The notes beneath the pieces are model-generated. The model did not search any database. It was not told the DNA's origin and saw only the letters and a program-made list of their open reading frames with translations. This document shows positions 1 through 9,303 of a stretch of 64,000 nucleotides of DNA, piece by piece. The DNA is from Pandoraea oxalativorans. GTDB taxonomy: Bacteria > Pseudomonadota > Gammaproteobacteria > Burkholderiales > Burkholderiaceae. Within the stretch, counting starts at the first letter, position 1. Every line of letters starts with the position of its first letter. Where the stretch lies: NCBI RefSeq assembly GCF_000972785.3, contig NZ_CP011253.3, positions 5,270,001 through 5,334,000 of the forward strand, given 5' to 3'. The position numbers and the translations under genes were made by a program.

Positions 1-430
1 GACCATCCTTGACTCGAACCAGCTCGCCCACTTCGAACAACGTCTTGGGACGCGGCTTTTCAACCCCATCCTTGATTTGCGACATGATTCGGTCGACTTC
101 TTTTTGCATCATCGGTGCCGGACGGGTGCCCGTTCCGCCGATAAAGCCCGTGACCTTGGGGGTGTTCTTCACCAAGTGCCACGATTCATCCGTCATTTCC
201 ATCTCACACAGCACATAGCCGGGGAAGAAACGACGTTCGGTGACCTTCTTATGGCCAGCCGTGGTTTCAACAACTTCTTCGGTCGGGACAAGAATCTGAC
301 CGAAGTAATCCTGCATGCCTTCGCGCGTAATGCGCTCTTGCAGTTGCTTGGCTACGCTTTTTTCCATGCCGGAGTAGGCATGAATGACGTACCAGCGCTT
401 CTTGCTCGGTGCAGCTCCGGTATCAGACAT
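1..430 (-). CDS. nusG: Transcription termination/antitermination protein NusG (3' end outside window)
   Basis: NusG binds the RNA polymerase clamp. It aids Rho-dependent termination, transcription-translation coupling and rRNA antitermination. The frame starts at the ATG complementary to 428-430 and reads [20 protein letters not shown], then a conserved NGN domain ([34 protein letters not shown]). It reaches position 1 still open at [18 protein letters not shown], the beginning of the KOW domain, so about 143 of the usual 180 or so residues are present. It lies one base downstream of secE, in the order secE-nusG-rplK that is standard in proteobacteria. Identification is secure; only the C-terminus is unseen. 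Confidence 0.97.
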   Translation of the reverse strand, partial: MSDTGAAPSKKRWYVIHAYSGMEKSVAKQLQERITREGMQDYFGQILVPTEEVVETTAGHKKVTERRFFPGYVLCEMEMTDESWHLVKNTPKVTGFIGGTGTRPAPMMQKEVDRIMSQIKDGVEKPRPKTLFEVGELVRVKDG

Positions 431-431
431 A

Positions 432-812
432 TCACTTCCAGCCAAGAATCAAAGAGAACACTGCCCATTCGATCGTCTTGTCGCTGATCCACAGATACAG
501 CGCCATGATGATGACGAACGCGAAGACAATCGCGGTCGTTTGGGCAGCCTCTTTACGGGTCGGCCAAACGACCTTACCCACTTCCCGATACGCATCCTTG
601 GCAAAAGCCAGGAAGCCTTTGCCAGTTTGCGATGCCAATGCAACACCTGCTGCGATGGCCAGAACGACGACGATGGCAGCAACGCGCACATACAGTGCTT
701 GTTGCTCCAAAGCGTAGAACGCCACGACGCCAGCAATCACCAGCAGCCCGGCCAGAGCCAGCAGCAGCTTGTCGCCAGTCGTACGTACAGTTTCTACGGG
801 AGAATTCGCCAT
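432..812 (-). CDS. secE: Preprotein translocase subunit SecE
   Basis: SecE clamps the SecY channel in the inner membrane. The 126-residue protein has the proteobacterial three-helix form: two N-terminal hydrophobic segments ([20 protein letters not shown] and [19 protein letters not shown]) and a C-terminal essential part. That part holds the conserved amphipathic motif [23 protein letters not shown], followed by the last helix ([22 protein letters not shown]). Length is close to the E. coli protein (127). It sits between tRNA-Trp and nusG and is almost certainly cotranscribed with them. Confidence 0.97.
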   Translation of the reverse strand: MANSPVETVRTTGDKLLLALAGLLVIAGVVAFYALEQQALYVRVAAIVVVLAIAAGVALASQTGKGFLAFAKDAYREVGKVVWPTRKEAAQTTAIVFAFVIIMALYLWISDKTIEWAVFSLILGWK

Positions 813-834
813 TTCCAGCTTGCAGACAGTTGTT

Positions 835-910
835 TGGCAGGGGCAGAGGGAATCGAACCCCCAACCTTCGGTTTTGGAGACCGACGCTCTGCCAGTTGAG
901 CTATACCCCT
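835..910 (-). tRNA. trnW: tRNA-Trp (CCA anticodon)
   Basis: 76 nt including an encoded 3' CCA. On the minus strand it starts AGGGGTATAGCTCAACTGG, carries the anticodon loop CTCCAAA and the T-loop GTTCGATTC, and ends TGCCCCTGCCA. The acceptor stem closes with one G-T pair. It lies between tuf and secE, the usual position in beta- and gamma-proteobacteria. Confidence 0.97.
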
Positions 911-974
911 AAAACAGCAGAGAGGTCAGCTGCCAAAAGCTGACCCCGTAAGCGCGGACCGTTAAGGTACCGGC

Positions 975-2183
<1,209 letters not shown>

Positions 2184-2255
2184 TTCCGACTCCTAACGGG
2201 TTATCTATTGCCGAGGTTGCTCGGCATGTTGATTGCCGCGCTTCACACTATCTTT

Positions 2256-2330
<75 letters not shown>

Positions 2331-2361
2331 GAATCCTGTACTACTGTTTCTGCGCGTCACC

Positions 2362-2435
2362 TGGAGCGGGTGAAGGGAATCGAACCCTCGTCATAAGCTT
2401 GGAAGGCTTCTGCTCTACCATTGAGCTACACCCGC
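2362..2435 (-). tRNA. trnG: tRNA-Gly (TCC anticodon)
   Basis: 74 nt with encoded CCA. On the minus strand it begins GCGGGTGTAGCTCAATGG, has anticodon loop CTTCCAA and T-loop GTTCGATTC, and ends CACCCGCTCCA. Spacing to tRNA-Thr is 31 bases and to tRNA-Tyr 75 bases. Confidence 0.97.
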
Positions 2436-2510
2436 TTGGATTTCGACTCTCGCCACTTGGTAACAAGCGCCGGAGAACTTATGTTTCCGGCGCTCATCAC
2501 TTCCGCATTC

Positions 2511-2596
2511 TGGTGGAGGAGGTTGGATTCGAACCAACGTAGGCGTAAGCCAACAGATTTACAGTCTGCCCCCTTTAGCCACTCGGGCACCCCTCC
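2511..2596 (-). tRNA. trnY: tRNA-Tyr (GTA anticodon)
   Basis: 86 nt class II tRNA with a long variable arm and encoded CCA. On the minus strand it begins GGAGGGGTGCCCGAGTGG, has anticodon loop CTGTAAA and T-loop GTTCGAATC, and ends CCTCCTCCACCA. It is the first gene after the promoter at 2611-2639. Confidence 0.97.
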
Positions 2597-2610
2597 GCAG
2601 AGAATTTGCA

Positions 2611-2639
2611 ATTATGGAGATGTCCCCTTGCCTTGTCAA
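2611..2639 (-). promoter_or_regulatory. Sigma70 promoter of the tRNA-tuf-secE operon
   Basis: Read leftward, a consensus -35 TTGACA (2634-2639) is followed by a 17-base spacer and -10 CATAAT (2611-2616). Transcription would start near 2604, only a few bases before tRNA-Tyr at 2596. This is a near-ideal strong promoter, as expected for a tRNA/tuf operon. Confidence 0.85.
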
Positions 2640-2758
2640 CACCTTCCACGCATTAAATATGCAGTTTCTATGCCTGCGGCCCGAAAAAAATCACGAGAAC
2701 GCGGCAACTCTTTGATTTGTCGGACTATCTTGAATTTCGGCAAATCGACGAAGCATGG
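2640..2758. other. Short intergenic region
   Basis: Between the tRNA operon promoter and the glycosyltransferase stop codon. It is A/T-richer than its surroundings. I see no gene or clear terminator in it. Confidence 0.5.
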
Positions 2759-3523
2759 TCAGCGAGCGCCCGCTAACAGTCGTCTGCGCATAACGTGCAG
2801 GTGGCTGCTCAGGCAGTCTCTTGCCATGTAAAACTCTCGCCGCAGCTTTTGTGTGAGACTCCGCTCCGCCTTTCGGCGGCCAGTGATCGTCGTACCGAGA
2901 TCATTTCCCACATCCACAACGATGTCCGGCGACATCGAGATCATCCGGACGCCGTGTTCCCAAGTGCGGTTCAGCATGTCGTCGACCGGATGGATCATCC
3001 GTTTGGCGTAGTCCAGCAGGGCCAACGCAGCGTCGCGACGAATGAGGTAGCCCTGCGTGCCACCAGGCTGCTTGCGGTGGTCATGGAGGATGCTGCCATC
3101 TGGGAGGTCGCCCACCTTCCAGCGCCCGGAATCTCCGCCACTCTTTAGTCTCATGATCCCCCAGTGGATCGAGACGTCCAGCGCCGCGGCAAGGCGGCCG
3201 GAGAAGTCGGGCGTCAGCTCGACGTCGTCTTCCAGGACACACCAGATATCGTCATTTGACCGCGCCAGCGCTTCCCAGATGCGATAGTGGCTGTCATAGC
3301 AGCCCACTTCTCCGAGCGTCAGGTGGTTGGAATACATTTTGAGGCGAGTCGCCTCGTCGTACGTCACCGGATATCGGTCAATGCGCTGAGCATCGAAGAA
3401 TCTGAATGGGACGCTCGCCTGGGTCAGTTGCGCAGTGATGTGAGCACGACGCTCATGGCTGCCCACTAACGACACGACGATAACGGGAGGAAGACGCAAC
3501 CCCGGGACACATACCTGGTTCAT
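2759..3523 (-). CDS. Family 25 glycosyltransferase (LPS/LOS sugar transfer type)
   Basis: GT25 enzymes of this type transfer galactose or related sugars to lipooligosaccharide at the cytoplasmic membrane face. The 254-residue product opens with a nucleotide-sugar-binding pattern (PPVIVVSLVGSHERRAHITAQL). It has the family signature LTLGEVGCYDSHYRIWE, the acidic metal/donor motif WCVLEDDVELTPDF, and GGTQGYLIRRDAALALLDYA, close to the LgtB/LpsA/Lex1 layout, and a basic C-terminus. The ATG at 3523 is preferred to an upstream GTG at 3547, but neither has a strong ribosome site. It stands alone between the tuf operon and the IS island, with no LPS cluster visible, so its substrate cannot be inferred. 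Confidence 0.85.
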   Translation of the reverse strand: MNQVCVPGLRLPPVIVVSLVGSHERRAHITAQLTQASVPFRFFDAQRIDRYPVTYDEATRLKMYSNHLTLGEVGCYDSHYRIWEALARSNDDIWCVLEDDVELTPDFSGRLAAALDVSIHWGIMRLKSGGDSGRWKVGDLPDGSILHDHRKQPGGTQGYLIRRDAALALLDYAKRMIHPVDDMLNRTWEHGVRMISMSPDIVVDVGNDLGTTITGRRKAERSLTQKLRREFYMARDCLSSHLHVMRRRLLAGAR

Positions 3524-3611
3524 TTTTGTACGCTGCGTAAGCACCACATCGAGAATGCGGCATGCTCATATTGCTGTTCGAAACAGCTGTCAGCATAAAT
3601 GTTAGCGCCGA
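3524..3611. other. Upstream region of the glycosyltransferase up to the IS edge
   Basis: Eighty-eight bases between the glycosyltransferase start and the inferred outer end of the IS3-type remnant. No clear promoter is recognisable. The IS insertion may have removed the native upstream region. Confidence 0.4.
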
Positions 3612-3656
3612 TGTAAAACTGACCCACCGGGGATGCGGCTATTTTCTTGGACTGTT

Positions 3657-3947
3657 TTACGTCGTTAACCCGAGGCTTTCACGGTACTCGATGGGGCTGA
3701 GATAGCCAAGGGAGCCCTTGATCCGCTTTTCGTTGTACCAGCGAATGTAGGCGTTCAGTGCCTCTACGAATTGCACGATGGTCGTCGAACGCCAGTCCCC
3801 TGGATAGAACATTTCGGTCTTCAGCCTTCCGAAGAATCCCTCACAGGCCGCATTGTCTGGTGAGCAGGCTTTACGCGACATGGATCGGATCAGATTAGCC
3901 TTTGCAACTCGCGATAGCCAGCCAGGCCAACGGTAGTGGCCACCCCG
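3657..3947 (-). pseudogene. IS3-family transposase, 3' part
   Basis: Read leftward from 3947 it gives RGGHYRWPGWLSRVAKANLIRSMSRKACSPDNAACEGFFGRLKTEMFYPGDW and ends KGSLGYLSPIEYRESLGLTT. This is the last stretch of the DDE integrase core, including the glutamate region DNAACEGFFGRLK. It continues directly from the HSD at the end of the 5' part (5339-6513), so the intact gene read HSD-RGGHYR. The break is caused by the IS110 element between 3948 and 5338. Confidence 0.88.
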
Positions 3948-3963
3948 GACGCCCTTCTAAAGG

Positions 3964-5049
3964 TCAAGAGGTAAATTGGGTCTGCGCGATCTGGCGGTAA
4001 CGTTGCCGGATGGCGTAGAAGACCTCTCGTGCGATATAGCGCTTGAGGCATCGAATCGCTTCAAGCTTTGAGTGGCCCTCGCTGACGCGTTTGGCGACAT
4101 AGGCTTTTGTGCGATCGTCGGTTCGCAATCGACCGATGGCGATAATGTGCAGGGCGCTGTTGGCCGCGCGATCTCCACCGCGATTCAGTCGATGTCGTGT
4201 CACCTTGCCAGAAGACGCCGGGACGGGACTCACTCCACAGAGGGCGGCGAAGCTGGCCTCTGACTGAAGCCGGTCGCTGTTGTCGCCAGCGGTCAGTAGC
4301 AGTTGCGAAGCGGACTCATAGCCAATTGAATACCGGGAGACCAGATCGGGGGCGAGTTCATCGACCAGAGCCGCGATCATGACATCGAGGTCGGCGATCT
4401 CGTCGTGCAACTCGAGATACCGACGCCCCAGTGATTTTAATGCAATCCGGTTGGCAGAGATCAGGCTCCGATAGTCAGACAGATCGGGACGCCACGCGGC
4501 CAATGTTCGAATAAGCTGCATCCGTGTCATCTTGCGCAGCGATTCGCGTAACTCGTCAGGCGCGCTGATGATGGTACTGTGAATTAGTTGCAATGCAACG
4601 CGCCTCGCGGAGATGGCGGTCTTCCGGCAGACTTTCAGAACGCGCAGCGATTCAATCATGCCGTCGCGTGTCTTGGGCGTGACTGTACGCACACCAGCAA
4701 AGGCAGCATGCGCCGCGTTGCAAGCGTCCAGCGTGTCGTCCTTGCCGCGTTTGCGCCGGTCGCTCCTGTCGGGTGCCGTGACCTCAAGCACCGTTACGTG
4801 GGCCAGTTGAAGGTAGCGAAGCAAGCCCGCTCCGTAGGAGCCGGTGCATTCGACGCCAACCCGGGCAAGCTCTCCGAATGAGCGCATCCAGAGCAGCATC
4901 TGTTTGTAGCCATGCCGCGTGGTAGGGAAGCATTCACTGCCGAGCAGACGATCGTGTTCGTCAACGACAGCTGCAACATGCACGTCCTTATGGGTATCCA
5001 CGCCGCCCACAACGTTGCGATATCCAGAAATAGCCGGTTCTTCTTTCAT
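3964..5049 (-). CDS. IS110-family DEDD transposase
   Basis: 361 residues from the ATG complementary to 5047-5049 (MKEEPAISGYRNVVGG). The N-terminal RuvC-like DEDD domain shows VDTHKDVHVAAVVD, GVECTGSYGAGL and KRGKDDTLDACNAAHAA. The C-terminal transposase_20 domain has ALCGVSPVPASSGKVTRHRLNRGGDRAANSALH with the catalytic-serine region. Enzymes of this family recombine DNA guided by an RNA made from the element itself. No frameshift is seen and the protein looks intact. An upstream extension of the frame exists but overlaps the non-coding end and is not supported. Confidence 0.93.
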   Translation of the reverse strand: MKEEPAISGYRNVVGGVDTHKDVHVAAVVDEHDRLLGSECFPTTRHGYKQMLLWMRSFGELARVGVECTGSYGAGLLRYLQLAHVTVLEVTAPDRSDRRKRGKDDTLDACNAAHAAFAGVRTVTPKTRDGMIESLRVLKVCRKTAISARRVALQLIHSTIISAPDELRESLRKMTRMQLIRTLAAWRPDLSDYRSLISANRIALKSLGRRYLELHDEIADLDVMIAALVDELAPDLVSRYSIGYESASQLLLTAGDNSDRLQSEASFAALCGVSPVPASSGKVTRHRLNRGGDRAANSALHIIAIGRLRTDDRTKAYVAKRVSEGHSKLEAIRCLKRYIAREVFYAIRQRYRQIAQTQFTS

Positions 5050-5338
5050 GAGCCTTGCTCCGGTTGCCGATGAGATTGAGGCGATTTCACCGGCATCGAG
5101 TACCTGGACAAGACAGTAAAGCGACAGAGCGTCAGGCCCTTCTTGAGTCACACGTATCGACGAGGCGAAACCTCGCCGCTCGGCGGTTCCGGACGATCGA
5201 CAGGTCAGGGGAAAGACACTACGTCGATCGGAATGTGGGTCAGGTCGCCCGGAACGCTTTACGGCACCAAAAGTCGCCGGACAGCCCTCATTGAAAGCCG
5301 CGAGAAGCCCGGAAACATCTGATACCCGTATTCTTACT
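5050..5338 (-). ncRNA. Candidate bridge-RNA region of the IS110-group element
   Basis: 289 bases upstream of the IS110 transposase, up to the element edge, without a credible gene. It contains stem-loop-prone G+C-rich stretches (for example GGCGAGGTTTCGCC). IS110-group elements are known to encode their guide (bridge) RNA in this 5' non-coding end. The assignment rests on position and family, not on a folded structure. Confidence 0.5.
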
Positions 5339-6513
5339 ATCGGAATGTACGATCGGCTTCTCATCGTCCTCGGTCACGGTCTCGATAGCCGCATCTAACA
5401 TGGTATTCACGAGCTCGGCGTCGGGGCTTGTGCCAATCGACCAACTGACTACCATGCCATCGAAGCAGTCGATCATCGGCGATAGATATACCTTCCCGGC
5501 CGGGATCTGGAACTCGGAGATATCCGTCAGCCACTTTTCGTTGGGGGCGGTAGCGTGGAAATCGCGATTGATGATGTTATCTGGGGCAGGGCTAATTTCC
5601 CCGACATAAGAACGATATCGGCGCCGCTTGGGCCTCGCCGCGTAGAGGCCGCCTTGTTTCATGAGGCGACGCACGACTTTCTCCGATAGAAACACGCGTT
5701 GTCTGCTGAGCGCTGCCTGCACCCGACGATAGCCGTAGGATCGGTGATTGTCCTCGAAGATTTCCGCAACGGTACGACGAACTTCGGCATATTTGTCGGC
5801 AACCCGCATGGGCGACCGATGGTAGAAATAGGAGCTGCGCGCCAAGTCCAGCTGCTCAAGCAGCTCAGCCAAAACGTACTGCTCTCTCAGGGCGTCAACC
5901 AGCGTCGTCTTCTCCCGGTTGCTCAGGAGTTGCAGGTCGACGCCCAGGTCTTTTTTTAGGAGTTCATTCGCCTTCTTCAACAGGTCCTGTTCAAGCTGCA
6001 GATTGCGAATTTTGCGCTGGAGCGCTTCGACCTGCCGTTCCAGTTCGTCCCGATCTGTCTCTGCGGGCGAGCCTTTGTCGCGTTTCATGGATGCAGGAGC
6101 CTCTCGGCCGAGTAACTGGTTCTTCCAGTTGTACAGCGTCACCCTGTCGACGTCCAGCTTTCGGGCCACCGCCTCTGCACTTCCTTCCCGTGTGCACAGT
6201 TCGTACACCGCAGCCTGCTTGGACACCAATGAAGCAGTTGGTCGACCGGCCTTGCCAACCACGCATTTCCTGGTTTCCGGATAGCGCTCGCGAACCCACT
6301 CCGTTAGTATCTGGCGACAGGGATAGCCCAATGTCCTGAGGGTGAAGGCGAAGCAGCGCCCGTGGTTGACGTAATGCTCGAGTGCTACGTTCTTCTGTTC
6401 TTCTGAGTACTTCGGCTTTACGCGAACATACCCCCTCTGCAGATCGCCAATCTTCTCGAATTCGTTACACCACGCCTTGAGAGAATTCTTCGTCGGGTAA
6501 CCCAACTTGGGCG
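5339..6513 (-). pseudogene. IS3-family transposase, 5' part
   Basis: Read leftward it gives LGYPTKNSLKAWCNEF and two helix-turn-helix segments (through EAVARKLDVDRVTLYNWKNQL). A leucine-zipper-like coiled coil follows (ELERQVEALQRKIRNLQLEQDLLKKANELLKKDLG). Then come the HTH_21 region (SYGYRRVQAALSRQ) and an integrase core (EKWLTDISEF, PMIDCFDGMVVSW) ending PIVHSD at the IS110 junction. OrfA and OrfB are fused in one frame. The true start is missing: the frame runs out into the IS21 inverted repeat, where a TTG at 6518-6520 is only fortuitous. Confidence 0.87.
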
Positions 6514-6665
6514 GCGACAATTATCTTGGCCGGTCGTTGACGATTGTTTTGGCCGGTGGTGAGGCGTTGGAGGCGGCGTAGCCGCCGGAGACGACGAGCC
6601 ACCGGCGACGCCGGGTCGACGGGGCTTAGGATGAACTGACCGAAGCTTGAGGAAGCGGTCAGCTC

Positions 6666-8159
6666 ATGTCTGGAACCCGCATTACCGACCAACAGGTTCG
6701 TCTCTACATGAACAAGCGCAAACACCACCCGCAGGAAGTCGCGGCCGCCAAGACCGGCATCAGCGTGCGTACGGCACGCCGTATCGAACGTGACGCCACT
6801 TTGCCATCCCAGAAGCCGCGGCATTCCTGGCGGACCCGTCCCGATCCGTTTGTCGACGTCTGGGACCGCGAAGTCGTGCCGCTGCTGCGTAACTCGCCCC
6901 ACCTGATGGGCATCACGGTCTTACGCAAGCTGCAAGATGATCACCCGGATCGTTATCCCGATAGTATGCGGCGCACGCTGGAGCGGCGTATTCGCCAGTG
7001 GCGCGCTCTCGAGGGCCCCACTCAAGAGGTGTTCTTCCCGCAGGAGCATCAGCCCGGTGTGCGCGGACTGTCGGACTTCACTGATATGAGCAAGCTGTGC
7101 GTGACGATCGGTGGCGCCCCGTTCGGTCACCGGCTGTATCACTTCGTGCTGGCGTTCTCGCGCTGGGAGTACGCGAACGTGGTTGAGGGGGGCGAGAGTT
7201 TCGAAGCCCTCGCGGCCGGATTGCAGAACGCGCTATGGCAGGCGGGCGGCTGTCCCCGTGAACATCGATCTGACAGCCTGTCGGCCGCCTTCAAGAACCT
7301 GACGGAGCAGGAGGACTTCACGGCGCGTTACGCAGCGCTGCTCGACCATTACGGCATGAATGGCACGCGCAACAATCGCGGCCTGGGCCATGAGAACGGC
7401 AGCGTGGAATCCTCGCATCGGTATCTGAAGGAAGCGCTCGAGCAGGCATTGATGCTTCGCGGCCATCGTGACTTCGCTGACCGGCCTGCCTACGATGAGT
7501 TCGTACGCGAGGTGGTGATGCGTCGAAACCGGCGCAACGCCGCAGCGTTTCGCATCGAGCGCGCACAGCTGCAGGATCTGCCTGAACGTCGTACCACTGA
7601 CTTCGTCGAGGAAGAGGCACGCGTGACCCGCTGCAGCACGTTCACCGTGCGCGGGATCCTCTACAGTGCGCCGTCGCGCCTGATCGGCCACCGCTTGAAG
7701 GTGCGGGTCTACGGTGACCGGCTCGACTGCTACCTGTCCGGCGCACTGGTGCATAGCACCCCGCGAGGCTCCCGTGCCGCCGACAACCGCCACGCGCTTG
7801 ATTACCGACACTTCATCGACTCGCTGCGACGCAAGCCACAAGCGTTCAAAGGGCTCGCGTTTCGTGACGCACTGTTTCCTCGCGAGGCCTACCGCCGGAC
7901 CTGGGAGCGGCTGGAGGCGCAACTGACGCAACGGCAGGCCTGCAAGACCATGGTGGGTCTGCTTGAACTCGCGGGCCACCACGGCGTTGAGGCGTTATTG
8001 GCCGAACGGCTTGATGCGTTGCTCGCAGCAGGCGAGCTGCCCGATCTAAAGCAGTTGTGCAATGAATTCGCGCCGCGTCAGGCCCTATGTCCCGAGGTGG
8101 TGGTCGAGATGCCGCCCGTTGCGCTCTATGACGAGCTTCTCGACAAGGTGGCAGCATGA
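6666..8159 (+). CDS. istA: IS21 transposase IstA
   Basis: 497 residues with an intact frame. The order is an N-terminal helix-turn-helix (HPQEVAAAKTGISVRTARRIER), a DDE integrase core (SDFTDMSKLCVTIGG, HRLYHFVLAFSRWEYANVVEG, HRSDSLSAAFKNL, GHENGSVESSHRYLKEALEQAL) and a C-terminal beta-barrel-like region (YSAPSRLIGHRLKVRVYGDRLDCYLSG). It cuts and joins the element ends together with IstB. Start ATG at 6666. Its stop overlaps the istB start as ATGA. Confidence 0.95.
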   Translation: MSGTRITDQQVRLYMNKRKHHPQEVAAAKTGISVRTARRIERDATLPSQKPRHSWRTRPDPFVDVWDREVVPLLRNSPHLMGITVLRKLQDDHPDRYPDSMRRTLERRIRQWRALEGPTQEVFFPQEHQPGVRGLSDFTDMSKLCVTIGGAPFGHRLYHFVLAFSRWEYANVVEGGESFEALAAGLQNALWQAGGCPREHRSDSLSAAFKNLTEQEDFTARYAALLDHYGMNGTRNNRGLGHENGSVESSHRYLKEALEQALMLRGHRDFADRPAYDEFVREVVMRRNRRNAAAFRIERAQLQDLPERRTTDFVEEEARVTRCSTFTVRGILYSAPSRLIGHRLKVRVYGDRLDCYLSGALVHSTPRGSRAADNRHALDYRHFIDSLRRKPQAFKGLAFRDALFPREAYRRTWERLEAQLTQRQACKTMVGLLELAGHHGVEALLAERLDALLAAGELPDLKQLCNEFAPRQALCPEVVVEMPPVALYDELLDKVAA

Positions 8160-8977
8160 ACGCCCCTGCCCACGACAACGGCCGTCTGGCCCTGATGTTG
8201 AACGAGTTACGCCTGCCGACGATCGGCAGGCTATGGCCCGAGTTCGTTGAGCGCTCTGACAAGGAAGGCTGGCCCGCTACGCGATTGCTTGGGGCGCTGC
8301 TTGAGCACGAACTGGCCGAACGCGCCAAACGACGCATTGAGCGGCACCGTACCGAGTCGCATCTGGACCCGACGAAGACGCTTGCTACCTTCGACTTCGG
8401 CATGGTGCCGATGGTCTCGAAGGCGCATGTTACGGCGCTGGCCACCGGAGAATCCTGGCTGGAGAAAGGCGCCACAATTCTCCTGTTCGGCCCGCCGGGC
8501 GGCGGCAAGAGTCATTTGGGCTCAGCCCTCGGTCATGCGTTGATCGACGCCGGTTATCGCGTGCTGTTCACGCGCACCGCTGAACTTGTCCAGAAGCTCC
8601 AGGCCGCGCGCCAAAGCCTGCAACTGCCGTCCGCGCTCGCGAAGCTCGATCGCTTCGATCTCATCATCCTGGATGACCTGTCATACGCTCGCAAGGACCA
8701 GGCCGAAACCAGCGTGCTGTTCGAGCTGATCGCCGAGAGATATGAGCGCAAAAGCCTGCTGATTACGGCCAACCAGCCCTTCTCTGGATGGAACGATGTC
8801 TTCCCTGATCCGGGCATGACGATCGCCGCTATCGACCGGCTCGTCCATCACTCGACGATCTTCGAGCTCAACGTCGAAAGCTATCGCCGTCGTAAGGCCA
8901 GCGACAAACAAAGCGCCCGCCGGCGTCAATTACCTAACGACAATTGCGAAGGAGGAACGACAACTATGGCCTCTTAA
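8156..8977 (+). CDS. istB: IS21 helper ATPase IstB
   Basis: 273 residues. This AAA+ ATPase selects and bends the target and activates IstA. It has an N-terminal helical domain (LNELRLPTIGRLWPEFVERSD), Walker A LLFGPPGGGKSHLGSALG, Walker B LIILDDLSYARKDQ, sensor LLITANQPFSGWNDVF and a C-terminal AIDRLVHHSTIFELNVESYRRRKA. It overlaps istA by four bases, indicating coupled translation. The frame is complete. Confidence 0.95.
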   Translation: MNAPAHDNGRLALMLNELRLPTIGRLWPEFVERSDKEGWPATRLLGALLEHELAERAKRRIERHRTESHLDPTKTLATFDFGMVPMVSKAHVTALATGESWLEKGATILLFGPPGGGKSHLGSALGHALIDAGYRVLFTRTAELVQKLQAARQSLQLPSALAKLDRFDLIILDDLSYARKDQAETSVLFELIAERYERKSLLITANQPFSGWNDVFPDPGMTIAAIDRLVHHSTIFELNVESYRRRKASDKQSARRRQLPNDNCEGGTTTMAS

Positions 8978-9020
8978 CCAGCGACAACTACACCCGTTGA
9001 CCGGCCAAGATAGTTGTCGC

Positions 9021-9046
9021 TGACCGGCCATGCTGCTTGACGCTTA
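9021..9046. other. Junction between IS21 and the IS1111-type element
   Basis: A 26-base stretch (begins TGACCGGCCATGCTGC) between the IS21 end and the sub-terminal repeat of the next element. It could be the outer tip of the IS1111-type element or residual target. No gene is present. Confidence 0.4.
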
Positions 9047-9303
9047 TATGAACGCCGCCCGGCTTGCAAGGTAATATCGTTGTGACATTGGACGAGAATT
9101 TGGTTGCAGGCTTATATCCGGCGTCTGCAGGCCAGCCTGCGCGCCCTGATGGAATTCGCCAAGAACGACCTCTACTGTCTAGCGCGCTCGAAGCGCACAG
9201 CGTCAATCAGGCTTACGTTCTTGCGGACCAACCTGTCTCGCCATCACATCGTTATCGACCTTCGCAACCTGTCTGCGTGACTCGTGCTCGATACCCCTGC
9301 TTT
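9047..9303 (-). ncRNA. Candidate guide-RNA region downstream of the IS1111-type transposase
   Basis: The stretch between the transposase stop and the sub-terminal repeat has no convincing gene. A plus-strand open frame of about 65 codons exists here but matches nothing I recognise. In the IS1111 group the guide RNA is specified by the 3' non-coding part, so this is the expected location. No structure was computed. Confidence 0.45.

Larger units (their letters stand above)
3948..5338 (-). mobile_element. IS110-group insertion sequence nested in the IS3 transposase gene
   Basis: About 1391 bp. Boundaries are set by the in-frame continuity of the interrupted IS3 transposase (HSD before, RGGHY after). 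There are no obvious terminal inverted repeats, as expected for IS110. The transposase (3964-5049) ends only 16 bases from one edge, while the other side has a 289-base non-coding stretch upstream of the start, which is the IS110-group layout. Confidence 0.82.
3612..6513 (-). mobile_element. IS3-family remnant (fused single-ORF transposase type), split by IS110 and cut by IS21
   Basis: The outer end beginning TGTAAAACTGACCCACC at 3612 lies downstream of the transposase stop. The transposase is read leftward in two pieces: 5' part 5339-6513 and 3' part 3657-3947. The pieces join exactly in frame across the IS110 element at 3948-5338. At 6513/6514 the element runs into the inverted repeat of an IS21 element and its original left end is not found beyond it. 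The element is therefore dead. Confidence 0.8.
6514..9020 (+). mobile_element. IS21-family insertion sequence (complete)
   Basis: About 2.5 kb. Left and right ends read inward share GCGACAAyTATCTTGGCCGGTC (left at 6514, right at 9020 on the minus strand). A second, shorter repeat of the TTGGCCGG type occurs just inside the left end, typical of IS21 multiple terminal repeats. It encodes istA and istB overlapping by four bases. The left end is inserted in the IS3-type transposase gene. The right flank leads into an IS1111-type element. Confidence 0.88.

Noticed and set aside
9085..9282. Possible protein remnant (reading HWTRIWLQAYIRRLQASLRALMEFAKNDLY)
   Set aside because: No family is recognised and the stretch lies inside the non-coding end of an IS1111-type element, so a guide-RNA role is more likely.
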